Origin: Saccoglossus kowalevskii
Taxonomy: Eukaryota; Hemichordata; Enteropneusta; Harrimaniidae
Reading direction: 5' to 3'
Length of the DNA stretch: 44,995 bases
NCBI RefSeq assembly: GCF_000003605.2
Contig: NW_003106595.1
Span: forward strand, 472,693-517,687
Below are positions 24,701 through 37,400 of this stretch, piece after piece (the stretch's first letter is position 1; the number at the start of each line of letters is the position of its first letter). A program made the position numbers and the translations under genes. The notes below the pieces were generated by a model. It did no database searches. It had not been told where the DNA came from and was given only the letters and a program-made list of their open reading frames with translations.

Positions 24701-26279
24701 TGCTATAAAACATATCGTCCGTATTGAATAAATGACGGCCATTTTGTTTTCTGGGATTTTAAAGGTCAAAAGTCAAAGTCAGAAACAATTTAGGTTCATT
24801 TGCAACTTACAAATCAGATGGCAATTGTTGATTTGTGTTGGTGTTGTATGGCGACCATTTAGTTTTTAGGGGTCACAGGATAAAAGTTCAGATCGGTATA
24901 CAGCAAATTCGAACTCCACACCCTCCAATTATGTCAAAACAAGTTCCCCAAAATGTGTTTAGTTCTTATACAGTTGCATTTTTCCAAAATCTTACTAGTC
25001 GAAATCTGGAAGTCCTGTTTAATATATTCCCGAGAGTGTACGGAAAGTGTGTAGTGCTTACTTTTAGATAAAAACTAAATAAATTTGTGCGTGCATAATC
25101 ATTTATATATCTGATATATAAAATAGATTGTCGACGATGAATGTTTATTTTGTAAGAAATATTGACCACACAAAAAAATCCATAATGGCACAGCTTTATT
25201 ATTTATTTATTAATTAATTATAATATTAATAATAATAATTGATGTTACATAAATTAATAATAAAGTATATAGTCAGATAATCCATAAAATATAAAAGTGA
25301 AAAAATATCAAGATACATTTAATGGCGCGTTCTTCTATGGGCTTCATAAAATATCGTATACGCAACATACTGAGACAGTGCAACGTAAATAAACCATTCA
25401 AAACATATTGTTATATGTCACGTGATAGATTGAGTTTGAACTAATGCAGCATGGCGTGGATTCCCTCTCATACATCATGCCAATGATGCAGGGCTTCTCC
25501 GTTTAAAAACCGGGCCCATGGTGGCGGAATATATGGAGTAAAAATGTTGATGGTGAAAAGCAAAAACACAAAAATAAACTGCGTGTAAAATAAATGTACA
25601 AGAGAGTTTTGAGTACAACATTTGCGGAAAAACAAATTCCAAAGCCCCTACTTTTTAAACAGGTAAACCCCTCAGGCGTGTTATGTTTCACTTGGAATCG
25701 TATTTTCTAATTTCGGGTCTGAAAATAACAATAACAAGTGTATTTGTTATTATCACCTGGGTGATAGTCCCTACTGATCGTTAAGACTGTCTCAAGTACC
25801 AAGTCAGTGATGGGGGTTATCAGTTCAGAACACATACAAAACTAGTTCAATACATGGCATATTAAAGACAGTAAGTCGTATAACAATTCACGCAAAACAC
25901 TTTTCTTGGCTGATTAGACGTGGTCAAATAAGTCTGCGCAGTTTGACTCGACGGAGCATGTCGCATTCGCCCACTCACAAAATACAAGACAAAAATAAAC
26001 AAAGTAATGGTTTCTAAGCGACAAACAGTCCGTCATTGGCTTGACATAACTCACCGCAGTTAAATGTTCAGTGAGGCCATTGAACCGCATACCATATGTG
26101 TGTGTGTGTGCATTACGTGACTGCAGGAGAAACTGTGTCACATATTCGGGCTGTTGACCAAACCTAGGCGCCAAACAAGTCGACATAATGCATTCGAGTA
26201 GGTATCAAATAAACTGCATAGTACTCCACTTAAATCAACGATGCCGATTTCCCACACATTATGGGTGCAGCATACGCCC
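24701..26279. repeat. Segmental tandem duplication, copy B
   Basis: Second copy of the block at 22985-24696, same orientation, separated by only a few bases. It carries an extra ~50 bp AT-rich segment around 25070-25125 and lacks the ~130 bp noted for A. The conserved TATCACC-TG-GGTGATA inverted motif is at 25751-25766. It starts with CCGTATTGAATAAATGACGG and ends with CAGCATACGCCCA. Confidence 0.85.
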
Positions 26280-27564
26280 ACATGAAATACTGTGAATTAC
26301 TTTAACCCCTATTAAATGAACACATGCAATTACATTTCACTGATGTGTTGTGTTTACATAAAAAATACACATTCTTAACCCATGAGTGAGAATAATTTCC
26401 AAGTGAAAAATAAAGTATTCCACAATATTTAGAAAACGACAACGTAGGTATTAACAACCAGATTCACGCATGCTCAAAGCCAATACTGACACATTCTTAG
26501 TAAAAGAAAAATAACGCACGTATATAAATTCCAAATCTAGACTTAATTGCAAATCAGAAATATACAACACAAAATTATACACACGTTTACGCACACTTGG
26601 AGGTGTAAATGTACTGAAATGGGATATATATGCTACAGACTTTAAATTGATTTTAAAATTCGCCTAACTTTGGTAAAAAATAATCTAATCTAAAGCTCAG
26701 ATCTTATTGCACGTACACGTATTAATTCGACTCGAAAGTGAATGGTTCGCGTTGTGTTTTGTAAAATACTTTTAAACGAGAAAAGAGAACAAAAATGTGG
26801 AAATAGATGAAAAATATTTGAAAATCACGTTTAATTTGAAAATGGAAATATTGAAGAGAAGAGCACATCGATACTTTTGATAATGGTAAGATTTTCTGCA
26901 CAGGTTCTGGATACCGTATCCGTACCGTACGCACATCAATACGCCGTTCTGGTAAAGAGCGCCATCTAGTGACGAAGCGCTAATGTTATTTAAAAATGAT
27001 GTAAATGAGTGAAAGCAATGCCGTTCAAAACTTCAACTCCTTTTAGTTATGCTGTCTTCATGTAGAGTAGATCTCACGAACCATTTGTATTGACGAACAA
27101 CCGCAATACAATGTCTTCATTCATTTGCGTCATAGAAGCAATTTGTCGATAGAGGGCGCGACTATAGCTGCATTACGTGTTACTCTTACGTTAATAGTCA
27201 CAGCTGCTTTTTACGATGTAATGCTCAGTCTGACTCGGCAAAGCAATATTATCATTACAACAAAACTTCCGTTACCGGTCGTTGGTGGCGGCAATCATTC
27301 TAAACCACTAATCTGGTTGCGATGTACGTGGATGTACGACTCACCAAATCGTTATGAATACCGCCATCCTGCGCAAATCACGGTTCAGAGCATCTACCGT
27401 CGATCGACGACAGTGTTGACATTGATAACCTGTAAAATTACTGCCCATTTTTGTGAATTTTGGCTTCATAATATAGGTTGCATAGCGCGACGAATAAAGA
27501 GAGTTCTTATGTGATAGAATTCACTGGAATCGTGATGAATAAAACACGCCCGTATCGAGCCATA
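26280..27564. other. Downstream flank of PLAC8-like gene 2, no recognised gene
   Basis: Contains a CTCF-like site (26958-26973) and an unrecognised plus-strand frame (27125-27514, 129 aa) that I do not accept as a gene. No clear minus-strand AATAAA was found just below 27565, so the 3' UTR end of gene 2 is undefined. Confidence 0.4.
26958..26973 (-). promoter_or_regulatory. CTCF-like motif downstream of PLAC8-like gene 2
   Basis: On the minus strand TCACTAGATGGCGCT matches the CTCF core at all but the first base. It lies between the duplicated block and the 3' end of PLAC8-like gene 2. Occupancy is not known. Confidence 0.3.
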
Positions 27565-28649
27565 TCAATCGGTAAGTTGCACGTCGATGTAGTCGAGTTC
27601 TCGGGCCATCTGACAGGCAGCACAGGGTCCGCAACATGTAGCGCACAGCACGTCATTAAACACGTCACCCTGTAGAGTGAAAGAAAATATCGATATTTTT
27701 GCATCTTTATAATCACTACTATGTATCCGTTTATATCTGTTCACCTCTCTCTCTCCACGAATATATGGAAGCAGTGAGCTGTTACATTATATCTTGGGTA
27801 TTTAAGTTCGCGGCTTCTTTTTCTCATTTTTATAGTTATATTCGTTCGGAAAATTGCGCACACTGGCCGCGACATTGTGACGTCACATTTATATAATTTA
27901 CTGTCAATTTATTTTCCAATTATGAAATATTTATTATTCACGAAAAACACCATTTCTCATCCCATATCTTAACATTGATCGTAAAATATAACAAATATAT
28001 ATTGTTAAAATAGTTTAACATGTTTGGCAATATTTACAAAAAATGTTCTAGCTTGTTAAACTTACCCGTATTTTATGCTGCAATCTCATTTTGGTTCTAA
28101 GCCCCGTGAGACCACATGGCCACCAGAAACCAGCACAGAACGGCTCCTCCAGACGCGCAGAAAGCTCACACATGAAGCAGGGGAAGAAGCAGGAACCACA
28201 CATACCTGTTATTAAACAAAGATAACACGTCTGAATGTTTATATTTATAACACCCACGCTGACTAATTCATTCTACCGAATTAATTCCAACGCAACTCTA
28301 TACACGATTTTTAGCTACAGCGAAAAATTTGGATAAACGTGCGCATAAATAAGTTACTCGAATTGATACATAAATGTGTCAATGGAATGTGACTACCTCG
28401 ATCAGGCCTCGATATAATTATTTGCGTTGTACGATGACGTCATATCTGTCACTTGCCTGTCTCCACGAAGTATCCCGGGGTGAGGTATTCAAGGTACAGT
28501 CCAGACATACTTGCCTTGGATACAAAACTCAATGGTTGAAGGCATCGAAATTTGGGGAGAATTGGTAGAGAATAAAAGAAACACTTACAACTTCTGGGTT
28601 CGCCTGCACAATGCCATATATCAGACGTCCACTCGCGAGGATGTTTTTT
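27565..28649 (-). CDS. PLAC8/cornifelin-like Cys-rich protein, gene 2 (first coding exon not found)
   Basis: Three exons are clear: 28589-28649 (61 nt), 28066-28205 (140 nt) and 27565-27669 (stop TGA at 27565). All splice sites are GT-AG, and the phases match paralogue genes 1 and 3. They encode 101 residues. The first holds REWTSDIWHCAGEPRS, the PLAC8 entry segment. The second holds CGSCFFPCFMCELSARLEE and then CAGFWWPCGLTGLRTKMR. The last holds CATCCGPCAACQMARELDYI. The phase-0 acceptor at 28649 requires an upstream coding exon of about 20 codons. None resembling the MxxTT-Q start of the other two is seen. A weak possibility is an ATG near 29318 with a GTTAGT donor, but its product does not resemble the family. 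The exon could also lie in or near the N gap at 30775-31136. Function is as for the family, not established. Confidence 0.85.
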
Positions 28650-30328
28650 CTGTGAAATGCAATAATAATATATTCATGATTCACTAGAGTGCCATGACGT
28701 AACTACGACAAGACGTGTATTCCATCTTGACACGATGTAAATAGCTGTTTTGATGAATACGAAATGAGTAAGCTGGATATGATTCTTTATAGTGACTGTG
28801 GCGAGGAATTCAGCTTATGATGTTCAAAGAATGGTTGTATAGTATAATTCAATCATTAACCGAGAAAAAAATCATGAGGAAAATGTTATATGATATGGAA
28901 TGATACAACCACATTAAGCCCAACGCATATGTCATTATCATATCACAGACCCCAGAATAACGTGAAATTCCCGACACCGATCATATGCATAATAACCTAA
29001 TCTGTTAATCTGGAGAAAAGAGGTTCTACAGGCCTGACGTATACTGTGGGTGTTCATGTGACTGACAACTACGATGACTGATACTACGTCTATTCTATAA
29101 TTATTGTTAATACTACTACTACTACGAACAACAACTACTACCGATTAGGACAGTGTCACATCACATCGCTACAACTTAATCTACCACGTCAGTACAGTTA
29201 GTCGTACAAAGTTAACTCCGTGTGATGTAGTCATGCAGTTTACCATGGCGCATGCGTATACTAACGTTAATGAAAACGAACGCACTGCACTGTGACGTCA
29301 TGCAACGTGATGTCACCATACTGAAAGAAGCAAAAAGAAAGAACACAAATACGATGAACAACCAATGCAATGCACGAATGAAAACGTGTCTGAAAAATAC
29401 AAATAAACTAGTGATGTTAATAATAATATTAATATTAATAAAGAAAAAACAGCGTATTATTTTTTTTTACAATTTGGTGTTAATAAATTTATTCTACGTG
29501 TCAGTATAAAATTAAATTCACACAAAAACCTGGGTGCAGGTGAAGTTGGTGTTAACACTCAAGACAGCTCGCAAATTGAATGGTGTATTTTTTTATTTTA
29601 TCACTCGTGTTGCACGCAACAAAATGGCAGATAGTCAACATTTTGACCTACACAGCTCGCCTTCCCATTCTTTGTTGGGTTGTTCTTCTTTTTTGTAAGG
29701 ATTGTAAGATTTCTGGGCAGTGTACCTTCTCCGTCGAACTTCAACAGCAACTGAAAATAACCGAACAGAAAAAAAAAAAAAAAAAACGAAAAAGAAAGAA
29801 AGAAAAAAGAACAAATAAAAATGTCACCTATCACAAATTTAAGTTGATAGTCATGTTAAAGACGTTGTAAACCATGCAAGTACAATGTGGTACATTTTAA
29901 CCATGATGCGGCATAAATAGTACATTTACGTCAGTACAACACACGCACGCACACACCAATACAGATACGCGCGCATGCACATACACAGAGAAAGACGGAA
30001 CGAATTATGGCAGCGTAAAAGAAGCATCGCACGAAAATATGGAGACTGTCGTAATAATTGTCAAACTACTTGAAATGATTATATTCATGATGTTGTCAGC
30101 GACGGAACAGCTCACGCCCCTGAATTAACGTGAACTTCGGAGGGGGTCCCACTTAACTAAGAATGAAGACAAGTATAAAGTCCATTGCCCAAGAATCCGA
30201 TAGTCAGTGAATCTGGTCACGGGGCCACGTGGTTTATTAAAATCGACATATTTGTCGTTCTGGTTTGTTGTGATCAAATCTACTGCTCTCACATCTCATG
30301 CACATATAAGTAATATGTTATGATGTAT
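28650..30328. other. Upstream region of PLAC8-like gene 2, no recognised gene
   Basis: It should contain or precede the missing first exon and promoter of gene 2, but none can be assigned. It holds a poly-A tract (29769-29786), a CA/CG-rich dinucleotide stretch around 29938-29990, and TGACGTCA octamers at about 28433 and 29293. The short frames here are low-complexity. Confidence 0.4.
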
Positions 30329-31309
30329 CACAGGCACTAGACTGGCGCAGTCGAGGCGATTAATTTGTTTTTGTAGTTTAAATAAAATTTAAAAAATCGC
30401 GAAATGGAGGTGTTAGCGCGAAATCACTCCTGGCGCAGTCAGGGCGATTAATTTATTTTTGTAGTTTAAATAAAATAAAAAAAAAATCACCTGTAACTGC
30501 AAAATCACCTGTAACTGCGAAATCACCCCGACTGGTTTATTCTGCATGGCCCTCTATCGACACTGCAGGAACCCGTCGATTTTTCAACGGGTAATTATGT
30601 TAATGAGTGTTTTAATTGACAATCATCTAGGCCAATCACAACGTCTCTTCAACTTACCTCTGATCGAGAAGACGTTGGCTGATTGTAGCAGCCAATTTTT
30701 TTTTATTCTACATCCAGTACGAGTTATTTGTTTACACATTGTGATGAATTAGAAACGACGACTACGACAAACTCNNNNNNNNNNNNNNNNNNNNNNNNNN
30801 NNNNNNNNNNNNNNNNNNNNNNNNNNNNNNNNNNNNNNNNNNNNNNNNNNNNNNNNNNNNNNNNNNNNNNNNNNNNNNNNNNNNNNNNNNNNNNNNNNNN
30901 NNNNNNNNNNNNNNNNNNNNNNNNNNNNNNNNNNNNNNNNNNNNNNNNNNNNNNNNNNNNNNNNNNNNNNNNNNNNNNNNNNNNNNNNNNNNNNNNNNNN
31001 NNNNNNNNNNNNNNNNNNNNNNNNNNNNNNNNNNNNNNNNNNNNNNNNNNNNNNNNNNNNNNNNNNNNNNNNNNNNNNNNNNNNNNNNNNNNNNNNNNNN
31101 NNNNNNNNNNNNNNNNNNNNNNNNNNNNNNNNNNNNCATTATGCACGTATTTCCGCGTCCACCTCATTATAATACGTGCAATGAATTTCCTGCAGAATAA
31201 ACCAGTCGGGGTGATTTCGCGCTAACACCTCCATTTCGCGATTTTTTAAATTTTATTTAAACTACAAAAACAAATTAATCGCCTCGACTGCGCCAGTCTA
31301 CACAGGCAC
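30329..31309. mobile_element. Long terminal-inverted-repeat DNA element with 9 bp target duplication (interrupted by gap)
   Basis: A perfect 90 bp inverted pair, 30338-30427 and 31211-31300, begins TAGACTGGCGCAGTCGAGGC. Directly outside both ends is CACAGGCAC (30329-30337 and 31301-31309), a perfect 9 bp target duplication. On the left, the outer unit is followed by a second, diverged unit starting TGGCGCAGTCAGGGCG. Then comes an inner segment, CACCCCGACTGGTTTATTCT, that matches the inverted right arm's inner edge (31189-31210). The centre includes 362 N (30775-31136). Long TIRs with a 9 bp duplication are typical of Mutator-like (MuDR) elements; that class is inferred. No transposase is visible outside the gap. 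Confidence 0.8.
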
Positions 31310-34271
31310 CTGAACGAAGTAAATATAAAATCAACGCATGCGCGGTTAGTATTAATATGCATATAAATCATATTTATTGCAGTCAATTAAATTCAGATAG
31401 AATAGCACTGTCACTACACAGCCTACATGTGGAATAATCTGGACCTCATGGTGCAACAAACTCATTCGCCAAAACCAGCTGTTAAAAATAAGCATCCATT
31501 CAAATTATTACCATTCATAAAACCAAACATTTATCGACTACAACGCATCCAAGAGCATTTTTAAGGCTTTTTTTAACGAGCTCGTGTTTGTTGTTATCAA
31601 CATTTATATCTTACAATCCACTTGCTTCTGTGAATATACTCTCAGATATACTGTATTGTTAATCAATAATCAAGCCATATGATGTATATTCACCCAGCTC
31701 ATCAAACTATTAAAATGTTGCCATTTTAGGTGATTTACTTCATTTCTGAGAGACTGACATGACGCTGTTTTATATTCTACAACTTCTAAAATACAGGCTA
31801 CAAGACACTTGCACTGTTTCATTTTTTATAATATTCATTTTTCTAATTCCTGTGTGAGACAAGTTACAATGATTAAGGTAAAATCGGTTCTGCAAGCTAT
31901 GCTGGAAAACAAACAAATCTTAGCTGAAACTAAAATAAAGGTCAATGAAATGCGAAAGCGAACACAATTATTTGGGGTTTTCAAAAAGCAAAGCAACACT
32001 TATGCAAAAAGAGTCTTAAGTTTGTTAAACATTGAAATCCTCTGCACATGCCATTGAACACACGATGTTCCACGCACTTTCTACCTTCATAATAGTGATA
32101 TAGACATGAAGTAGTGTCTTTCTGTCTGTCTGTTTGTCTGTTTGTCTGTCTGTCTGTCTTGAAGTTAGTCACTTCAACCTTCGAATTGTTTCGGAAGTAA
32201 CAACGCCTACACTTTTGAATTTCAACTAATTATCCTATTTTCAACATTCTACCGGTGCATGGTTTAGTTACAATGAACTTTCATGATATATTTGGGAACT
32301 CCGGTCTTTAGTGTAACTTTTCTGGATTTAATAGCTAGAACATTTAGTACAGTGGCCAGTGCACATAGGTCTGAGTTTACTTATCTGAATAAACAATCGT
32401 TAGATCATTTTTTAATGTGGTGGTCGAATCAGACCCTATCTCCCTGTCTGCATGTGTACTTACTTCTGCCTCGCTTCCACCTGGACTCTCAGGAATGGGA
32501 CTCTGACTTGCTCTTCTCGGTTGTTCCGTTGTTGGTGTCATGTTTTCCTTGTGTTTTTCCATCGTAATGGTGTAAATATGGTTAGCAAGTTGACGGCGAC
32601 TACACTAAAATACTACAACAACCTAAAAAAAACGAAAAAAAAAACTAATTATAACTAGCGTAATTGGTAGTTGTGTTTTCATGTGCTCCGCCTCTCATGA
32701 TAAATAAGAACTATGGAAAATAAGTAGAGTTTTTGCCATCAAATTTGTCAATAATATTGAATTGTTGACTCACTACTTATCGTTTTGCTAATTGAATGTA
32801 CGCACAATATTTAATATCTAGTTATACGACGACTGAGATGGATGTGAAATAACCATGGCAACCATTACTTCGCATACTGACAGTGATTGATAGTGTTCAA
32901 AACACTTGCAGACGTTTTATCACCAAGTCTGCGTAGAATACCAATTTAATACCTCTTTAAACGTATTTTTATATGTATTCAAGTTAGTCACCCGTGAACT
33001 TAAAACCCCCGGATGTAAGTTCTCAAATAGGGAATACATATCGACCCCTCCTTCACGCATTTAACGGAGAAAGGTTTCCCGGCGGATTTTTTTAAGGATA
33101 TTCACAGCATCCCATTAGAAGAGAGATGCTTTTGTCGACGATTTCGGACGTACTTGTCAAATGACAGACTATAAGCATTCTCATTGGCTGATGTGGACCA
33201 TATTCAGAGAAGCTGATGTTTAATTTGCATATGGAATGACTACATATGTCACGGCATGACTGAAACATCAACATGTGACGTCATTCCAGTAATACATATC
33301 TAAAGCTTGTTGTCTGATGTCTCCATGTGTAATATACACCGGTGGAAATAACGTTTATTTGGTGATTAATTAGTAATAGATTAATAACATTATCGTAGAA
33401 ACAAAAACAAAAAATCATGATGTTGACACCATGAGTGAAGTGAAACGTGTATCGAAACACGTGAGATTACATGCAGGCGTAGCGATGTTACATCCGGGCT
33501 TTCGTGTGCCAGCGTCCTTGCAATACCGCTGTCAAAATACTCCAAAAACACCGGTGTAAAGCTAGTATTTGAATCTTAGACTAATAGGTTCTCGGAGTAA
33601 CATAACAAAACAGATTCCCCATAAAACATGTGTGGAATTTCCTTCCAAATGCATATTTTTTTTAATTTTGAGAATGTTAGATTACAACTGACTGTTGCAT
33701 TTTTTACACCTGCTCAGTAATAGAATCAAGTGCCGTCCTTCATGGAATTACACCTGTATTCATAAATAACGTAGTGCACGTGTTCCGGTGATTTCCCCTG
33801 TGCATTTCAGTAATGTTTGTGCAATAACGAACGGACGTATCTGACAACGTTAACACAGCTGCTTTGAAGTTGGTCGTTGTTATGTACATTAAAGCGGGGG
33901 GGGGGGGGTCGTTACCTGCGCCGAGTCCCAAGCGATGATAACCATATACGCTAAGAACGCAAAGGCTCATGGGTAGACGCTGACAACACGCTATGGCCAC
34001 CTGACGCATGCGTAGATGGTGACTCCCCCGCTTTAAACAACTGTCTATAATTTTCGTATGCAAATCTTCATCTTCATTTCCTCTTAGTGAGTTGAAAATC
34101 GATTGATATTTAAACGATAACTATTAACTGACACATTTCCATCACGTGTTGACATTCCTTGTTGTGATGATCAACTCGAAATCACAGAACATATACAGTG
34201 TCATGCTTGAGTCGTAACTATCAATACAATGAACATATTCTGTTCACACAGGCAAGCTCGGTTTTCATAGT
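31310..34271. other. Intergenic stretch without a recognised gene
   Basis: It holds a GTCT/GTTT microsatellite (32115-32160) and a 13 bp G run near 33896-33908. Short frames at 31809-32057 and 32283-32567 carry no motif I can name. Confidence 0.4.
32115..32160. repeat. GTCT microsatellite
   Basis: A run of GTCT units with occasional GTTT interruptions, 46 bp. Confidence 0.9.
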
Positions 34272-34476
34272 ACTGTAAAAGGGTTAATTATTCACTGGGT
34301 TTTAATTTTGCTTATTTCGCTGACTGGAAAATGCGCTGAAATAAAACCCAGTGAATATGTAAAATTTAGCATAGAGCACATCACCTAAATGATAAAACCG
34401 TGAATTTAAAACCCACTGAATGAGTAAATGGTAAATCAGCAAAATTTAGACCCAGTGAAAATTAGTCATTTTACAG
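34272..34476. mobile_element. CACTGGG-rich MITE, copy 2 (inverted relative to copy 1)
   Basis: Starts CTGTAAAAGGGTTAATTATT and ends AGTCATTTTACAG. It is the reverse complement of the copy at 9547-9753, with scattered substitutions. The left flank ends in TA but the right flank does not, so the target duplication is no longer intact here, or the boundary differs. It has no coding potential. Confidence 0.7.
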
Positions 34477-37400
34477 CCTGAGTGTGCTCGGTGAGTTGAA
34501 ACAGCTTGGATCTGAATAACATCCACAAAATTACGAAATTACAAAACGACGCCGGGCTTTTTTAGTCAATTTGAGTGACGCTGATGCTTGAACCAATTCT
34601 AGTGTAGTATTTAAATTGAAGCAAAAATTACATTTATCGTTCCTAATGATGTTATATCCGAATGAGCGATTTTGAAAAATTAAAATATCCAGGACACAAA
34701 CAAAATACGGTCCTGTAATTACAATTCTTCAATTTTTCTATTCGAAAATAGATGAAGCAGACAATACAGGTCACATGGCATGAAATCGATATGTGACTTA
34801 TTCCGTGAATTATGTTATTGGTTAAAATATGAACAAATATTAGCATTCATAGTCGATGAGCGGTTATTCTATTTGTGTCAATTTTCTCATTTTTCACCAT
34901 CAACCACGCTAAGCCTTGAATTGCAGTCTTAAATTGTTAATTTCCGCCTCATTTATTGTTTAAGGACGTTCTGTAACAACGAAGGGAGACCCGATAAAGC
35001 GATACTGGGCGATGTATATATTCTGAGAGACATATAAAGCAATGACCTCGTAATGAGATCGTCTCTGGTTTAAGCCGGTTTTCTAAGATTATTATAGATG
35101 CAAGGGAGAGCAGTCTGTTGTTGACGTGCGTTCACAGAACCCTTCATATTTAATTAGAGAGATACGAAACGTCGCAATTAAAACTCGTCGCTTCATATAT
35201 TTGAAAAAAGGAAAGAAAGGCGGATTTCTTTCATTATATTATGTCTCGGTACTATTGAAGTGACACGATTCAAGAATACCAGCGGAGAATGCAAAGTAGG
35301 GATTCTTATCATTGAGGTTGTGACCTCTGTGTCACAAATCCATTACTAGTGACGTGTTGAAATTATGCATAATCTTTACTGCATCCGTTGATGTTGTAAT
35401 GCAGACCACGTGACGTCTTCGCACAATCACTTAGACCCCCAAGATCTCGCGAGAGCGTTGGGATCAGGGCTGTTATCATGGGAAGAGAACGACAGATTAT
35501 ATCAAAATTGTTGCTATTGTAAGATTATAAGTGAAGTTAAATATACATATAAAGATAATTTCAACAAGCCAAAATAAATGCGCAGTTACCATTCCGAATT
35601 TATCCTGATGTTACGCAGAGTTAAAAGCCCACGGTGCTCGTTGTCGGTTGTGACGCATTATAAAATAATGACTATAGACGCACGACGCAGTGAGACTGGA
35701 TACTAAGTACTACCTATTCAAAGTAAATCCCGGTGGCTTTACGTGTTCAATTCAAATCTTTTACCGTACCCTGAGCAGAACACAGACCACTCAACTAGTG
35801 ACGTTAATTGCACTATTCTTAGGTTAACCCCGTACATTGCATATACAAATCGTGCAATGTAATATATTCTGAAAAATTGTGACCATCGAACGATAGCTGA
35901 TAGATTAACAAAGATTAACTGTGAATCTGCCTCTGTCCTAATAATAGATTTAAACGTGACCTCGGTGAAGATTGTATTCACAACACTGGCATAAATGACA
36001 CGTTACAATTAATGAATCATCTTGTGACTGACAATATTTGTACACCAAGACAGGTAGTGTTAACATATGAACGTACATTTGGCGGATTTGGTTAATTTAT
36101 TGTATTGGAAATCCAAATTTCAAATAGTATTCATCATGGAGTAGAACCGATTTTATATTATTTTTGTATTCATAGTCACTGACTGCCTCTGTAGATATTA
36201 TTTAGGAATACGTTGTTGTCACTGGGCGTAGTAATAAAAACCTCGTGTTGCCTGAATACATGAATTATGCATAGATTAAAATATGAGCTAAGAAAATTAG
36301 ATCGGAAATTTGAGACGAGGCACAGAAAAAAACACACGATATCTCGAGCATATCACTAAACGTCGTCGCTTCTAGTGGTTTTGGTCACGGTGTAATCCAA
36401 GCTGTTTCTCTCACATAATATAGAGCTATAATCGACGAATGCATGTTGCATACCCGGCAAAACAAAAACTGGCACGCTATAAATAAATAACACACCTTCG
36501 TTGTTATATTGACCCCATCTGCTGGAAACGTCGGCCCCCTAACGCATATATATGTATACAGCGCACTACGGGAAATGCTTCGCAAATTAAAGCGACGGTA
36601 TTCCCATGTCGTGTTTCTGTAGTATTATTAATTGCATATATTAATATAATTATCGCGTTTTCCTATTTATCCTGTTTTGAAAATTTGATTTTAATTATTT
36701 TTTCCTTTTCTAATAAATATTACAGATTAAAAACCCGACAGATGACTGTTTATACTGTCAACAGTTGATGAATGCCGCTTCTGGCCGCCACGGTGAAATG
36801 TATCGCCACATTTAGCCATACAATCATTTCTACTGCCATGATCTACATGTTAAGTCCGTATTGGAAAAACAAAACAAACAAACAATATTTGCCATCGTCA
36901 TTGTTGCTGTGTATGTATATGTGAACGCAGGCTTTATTAAAAAAAATACAATGTTTCAGCTACTGACAAATTTCCAATCAGGCATGCGTCATCAAAGGGG
37001 AGCGGCTGATTTCAGTCGCGGGCATTTGTTGAGGCGTCGTTCTGAAAATTCTTGAAATTAGGGACTACATGGAACAGAAATAATTGTTGTAAATGTACCA
37101 ATCAAGAGTGAATCATAAAATATCCGTAACAGGCGCGCGGGGTGATGATTACGTTGATTACTCGCGTAATACTACATTTAAAATAAATTACTGTCGGTTA
37201 TTACAAACATAATTTTCCATGAATGTAGCAGTTGAGTAAAGAAAATTGTGTTAAATTGGACTTACTCTATGTACTGTGACGAACGACCATAAACCTCCCG
37301 CTTCGTCTACTGTGTGTAACTGTCGAGGCCTCTGAGTGACTTATGCCCGATCATGCATATTAATAAGGTATTTGTGATGATCACACACACTCCACGGAAA

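Noticed and set aside
27125-27514. 129-residue open frame opposite the 3' flank of PLAC8-like gene 2
   Set aside because: No family match or splice signals that extend it; kept only as a note.
29580-29870. 96-residue frame with a K/R-rich tail
   Set aside because: The tail is the translation of a poly-A/AAAG tract.
30728-31225. Open frames across the second N gap
   Set aside because: They exist only because N codons were read through; flanks are transposon arm sequence.
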